DNA from: Sandarakinorhabdus sp.
Lineage (GTDB): Bacteria; Pseudomonadota; Alphaproteobacteria; Sphingomonadales; Sphingomonadaceae
Length of the DNA stretch: 6,850 nucleotides
Direction: 5' to 3'
NCBI GenBank assembly: GCA_025458465.1
Contig: JALOSK010000104.1
Span: 1-6,850, forward strand
Positions 4,783 to 6,850 of the stretch are shown in pieces. The notes under the pieces are model-generated. The model saw only the letters and a list, made by a program, of their open reading frames with translations. It was not told the DNA's origin and did not search any database. The stretch's first letter is position 1. Every line of letters starts with the position of its first letter. The translations under genes were made by a program, and so were the position numbers.

Positions 4783-6850
4783 GATGGTGTCGATGGCGAT
4801 GCCGGGTCACGCCACAGTGCCGGATTGCCGGTGCTGGTGGCCGGATCGGTGGCATCGACATCGCGGAACAGCGGCCCGAAATCATACAGGCCCTGGATCA
4901 CCTGCAGCGGCAGTGCCGGGGTCGATGCCTGTTGCCGGCCGCGGTCGCGATATTCTTCCGGCGTGAGCGGTTCAACGCTGGTCAGCACGGTGATGATCGC
5001 GTCCTGCAATGGCCCGCGCGTCGGGCACAGGCCGAAGATGTTGCAGCCGTTCACCTGGGAGGATGCCGCCATCGCATTGATATCGGGCTGATACTGTACC
5101 AGCGCCAGCGTATCCGCCCCGGTGGCGAAGCCGCCGGTTCGGCGCGCGATCCGCCCGTTGATCACCATGTCGAGCAGGCCGCTGCCGAACGCGCTGACCG
5201 ACAGCCCGCCGATGCCTGCGGTGAAGCCGGCCGGCACCGCCAGGCTGCCGCTGTTCTGGATCAACAGATCGCTGCCGGCGCCCAGCCGGATCGTGCCGGC
5301 AGCGATGCTGCCGCCCGGTGCGTTCACCGGCGCCGCGCCGTTCAGGGCGGCATCCCGCGCCGCCCCGGCAAGGCTGCCACTGGCAATCTGCGCCAGCAGG
5401 GCATCGCTGGCGATGCGGATGGATTCGGCGTTCAGATCAAGTTCGCCAACCGGATTGTCGGCATCGGCGCCCATCACGATGCTGCCGCTGCCCTGCACCA
5501 CCTCGATCCGGTCCTCGCTGGTCAGCGACAGGCGGCTGCCCGCCCCGGCCTGGGCCATTGTCACCGCGCCGGTTACCCGCATCGGGCCGGCGCTGAACAG
5601 GGTGATCCCGTCTTGCGCGCTGGCCGGCGCGATGGCTGGCAGGGCCAGCGTGTCCACCGTCATCGGACCGCGTGGCATCTCGACACTGATGCTGCGGGCC
5701 CGCAGCGTGCCGAATTCGGCGTTCGAAAGGCCATAGACACCGCTGCTGGCACTGCCTGCACCGCCCACCAGCATCGACGTGGCGGCAGCATTGGCCGCAA
5801 GGACAATGCGCTGGGCGTTGGTGCCACCCAAGGTAACGCCGGGGCTGATGGCGATATCGGCCGAGGTGATGGCGATATCGGGCGATGCCAGATTGCCGGC
5901 GATGGCGACGGCGCCGCCGGCCGTGATCGCCACCGCACCACCCACCGCCGAATCCGCCGCAATGGCGACATCGGTGGCGGCGTTGATCAGCGCCGTGCCG
6001 GTGGCACCGATCGCGCCCATGCGCACCGCACCGGCGGCGCTGGTGATTGCAACGGCTGTGCTGCCGGCGGTGCCGGTGGCAAGATCGATGCCGGCATCAC
6101 CCAGCAGTTCAAGCTGCGCCGCGGCAACCGTGCCCGTGGCGCCGGCCGTCTGCCCGGTCAGGCCGGTGCGCAGCTGGCCAGGGGTCACGATGCGCAGCGT
6201 GCCGCCGGCGCTGATGCTGCCCCCATCATTCACCCCGATGTCGCCACTGGCGGCCACAACGCCAGCGCCGGCAATGGTGATGCTGGATCCCACCCCGGCC
6301 ACCAGCGCGCTGCGCCCACTGGCTGGCGGTGTGCCAATCGCCTGCGCGTCCAGCGTGTCGAGCGCAATGGTGCCACCCGTCTGCGCCAGCAACTGCACCA
6401 GACCGGCCGCGCCAGGTGTGCCGGCACCATCGGCGCCCTGCGCCGTCATCACCAGCGGCGCCGTCACGTCGATAAGGCCGGCATTGGCGGCTGCCAGGAT
6501 CACCGCCCCGCCGCTGCCTGCCCCGGCGGCAATGCCGGTGCCGCCAAGCCCGCTTGCCGCCAGCGTCGCGCCGGGCAGGCGGATGATGCTGCCCGCGCCA
6601 TCGGCGGCAAGGCCCAGCGTGCCGCCACTTCCAGCGCCGCCGGTGCCGGCATTGCTGTTGCCGCCAAGGCCCGCCGCATCCCACACCAGTGGCCCGCCGG
6701 ATTCGATCAGCCCGCCACCCACGGCCGACAGCAGCAGGCTGCCGCCGAAACCATCGCCGCCAGGCCCGCTCTGGCCAAAGCCACCTTCGCCGGCCAGATC
6801 GACCACGAGACCGCCGCCCAGCACCAGCGCATTGCCGGCCCCGATGGTGA
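4767..6850 (-). CDS. Filamentous-haemagglutinin-like secreted beta-helix protein, C-terminal part (N-terminus outside window)
   Basis: The frame is open through base 6850 with no stop, so the first methionine-like codon (GTG, 6824) is internal. About 693 C-terminal residues are seen. Most of it is Gly/Ala/Val/Ile/Thr/Ser-rich with short alternating hydrophobic strands (VAITAGGAVAIAG, DIAITSADIAIS), the look of a right-handed beta-helix as in two-partner-secretion exoproteins. Numbering from that GTG: residues 27-165 hold a longer repeat, about 200-560 is further beta-helix, then comes C594-x5-C600 and an 85-residue polar, Pro-rich tail ending TPSGGQE. No C-terminal beta-barrel follows, which argues against a classical autotransporter and for TpsA-type export through a separate FhaC/ShlB-like pore (inference; the diagnostic N-terminal secretion domain is out of view). 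Likely role: surface adhesin or extracellular structural protein. It is the upstream gene of the operon and overlaps the CHAT gene by 4 nt. A non-adhesive beta-helix exoprotein cannot be excluded. Confidence 0.82.
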   Translation of the reverse strand, partial: TIGAGNALVLGGGLVVDLAGEGGFGQSGPGGDGFGGSLLLSAVGGGLIESGGPLVWDAAGLGGNSNAGTGGAGSGGTLGLAADGAGSIIRLPGATLAASGLGGTGIAAGAGSGGAVILAAANAGLIDVTAPLVMTAQGADGAGTPGAAGLVQLLAQTGGTIALDTLDAQAIGTPPASGRSALVAGVGSSITIAGAGVVAASGDIGVNDGGSISAGGTLRIVTPGQLRTGLTGQTAGATGTVAAAQLELLGDAGIDLATGTAGSTAVAITSAAGAVRMGAIGATGTALINAATDVAIAADSAVGGAVAITAGGAVAIAGNLASPDIAITSADIAISPGVTLGGTNAQRIVLAANAAATSMLVGGAGSASSGVYGLSNAEFGTLRARSISVEMPRGPMTVDTLALPAIAPASAQDGITLFSAGPMRVTGAVTMAQAGAGSRLSLTSEDRIEVVQGSGSIVMGADADNPVGELDLNAESIRIASDALLAQIASGSLAGAARDAALNGAAPVNAPGGSIAAGTIRLGAGSDLLIQNSGSLAVPAGFTAGIGGLSVSAFGSGLLDMVINGRIARRTGGFATGADTLALVQYQPDINAMAASSQVNGCNIFGLCPTRGPLQDAIITVLTSVEPLTPEEYRDRGRQQASTPALPLQVIQGLYDFGPLFRDVDATDPATSTGNPALWRDPASPSTPSGGQE
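5025..5045 (-). other. Cys-x5-Cys loop (CNIFGLC) near the exoprotein C-terminus
   Basis: The only two cysteines in the 693 visible residues are six positions apart, 92 and 86 residues from the end. They sit exactly where the beta-helix ends and the polar tail begins. A disulfide loop is likely because the protein crosses the oxidising periplasm. The adhesin HMW1 of Haemophilus uses a C-terminal cysteine loop to stay tethered to its secretion pore; the same role here is inference, and the position differs because HMW1's pair is much nearer its end. Confidence 0.55.
5846..5881. repeat. 15-bp direct repeat, period 21 bp, inside the exoprotein gene
   Basis: The plus-strand sequence tgatggcgatatcgg occurs at 5846-5860 and again at 5867-5881. 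The 21-bp period is seven codons and encodes two adjacent strands beginning DIAI (residues 316-330 counted from the GTG at 6824: DIAITSA then DIAISPG). It is a recent-looking duplication of a single beta-helix strand. Each copy contains an EcoRV-type palindrome, gatatc, which comes from the Asp-Ile codons. Confidence 0.7.
6330..6746 (-). repeat. About 3.5 imperfect repeats of 36-40 residues in the exoprotein
   Basis: Counting residue 1 at the GTG at 6824, units span 27-66, 67-104, 105-140 and a partial 141-165. Each opens with a Gly pair or similar, then an alternating strand (GGSLLLSA, GGTLGLAA, GGAVILAA, GLVQLLAQ), then Gly-x-Ile (GLIE, GSII, GLID, GTIA), a strand ending in Ala (LVWDAAGLGG, TLAASGLGG, LVMTAQGADG), and a Gly-rich loop (AGTGGAGS, AAGAGS). 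Residues 4-26 align with the end of a unit (GLVVDLAGEGG, then SGPGGD), so the array continues beyond the right edge. Each unit probably forms one or two beta-helix coils. The copies are diverged at both protein and DNA level. Confidence 0.65.

Noticed and set aside
2659..5091. Plus-strand open frame of 810 codons, antisense to the CHAT gene and running into the exoprotein gene
   Set aside because: The translation is rich in Arg, Gln, His and Gly with no recognisable motif, as expected opposite a high-GC gene. The minus strand carries clear CHAT motifs, a signal peptide and clean gene junctions over the same bases.
4767..6824. GTG at 6824 as the true start of the exoprotein
   Set aside because: The frame is open upstream to the window edge, the sequence before it (IGAGNALVL) continues the same Gly/Ala-rich repeat, there is no signal peptide, and this protein class needs an N-terminal secretion domain.
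1..6850. CRISPR array, tRNA/rRNA gene, insertion sequence or inverted repeats marking a mobile element
   Set aside because: No regularly spaced identical repeats with spacers, no transposase-like coding, and no non-coding stretch longer than a few bases. The many GCCGGC-type palindromes follow from the base composition and common Ala/Gly codons.

Overview
The window is about 6.85 kb of very GC-rich DNA that is coding almost throughout. It holds three large genes, all on the minus strand and read from right to left. The base composition, the dense G/C-ending codons and the protein types (large Gly/Ala-rich beta-helix exoprotein, exported CHAT protein, CHASE2 cyclase) suggest an alphaproteobacterium. 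The order Sphingomonadales is my best guess, made from memory of similar neighbourhoods and not proven by the sequence.

Layout in transcription order. (1) 6850-4767: the C-terminal part of a very large secreted, filamentous-haemagglutinin-like beta-helix protein. Its N-terminus lies beyond the right edge. It carries about 3.5 imperfect repeats of 36-40 residues near the right edge and one isolated Cys-x5-Cys pair followed by a polar tail. (2) 4770-1714: a complete 1018-residue exported TPR-CHAT protein with a signal peptide, a helical repeat region and a C-terminal caspase-like CHAT domain whose His853/Cys902 dyad is intact. (3) 1706-1: a membrane CHASE2-sensor class III adenylate cyclase with 568 residues visible. 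Its last few dozen residues run off the left edge, but all six catalytic positions are present.

The three genes are packed as an operon. Genes 1 and 2 overlap by 4 nt (ATGA), and genes 2 and 3 are separated by 7 nt. There is no intergenic stretch, no tRNA or rRNA, no CRISPR array and no mobile element. No promoter or terminator is visible, so both must lie outside the window.

Working idea (inference): the operon joins an exported surface protein, a periplasmic or extracytoplasmic CHAT protease, and a transmembrane sensor that makes cAMP inside. All three extracytoplasmic parts would meet in the envelope. The CHAT protein could process or monitor the exoprotein, and the CHASE2 domain could sense the outcome and convert it into cAMP. 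Each family is known; their stringent co-transcription as a secretion-protease-second-messenger module is the part worth a second look.
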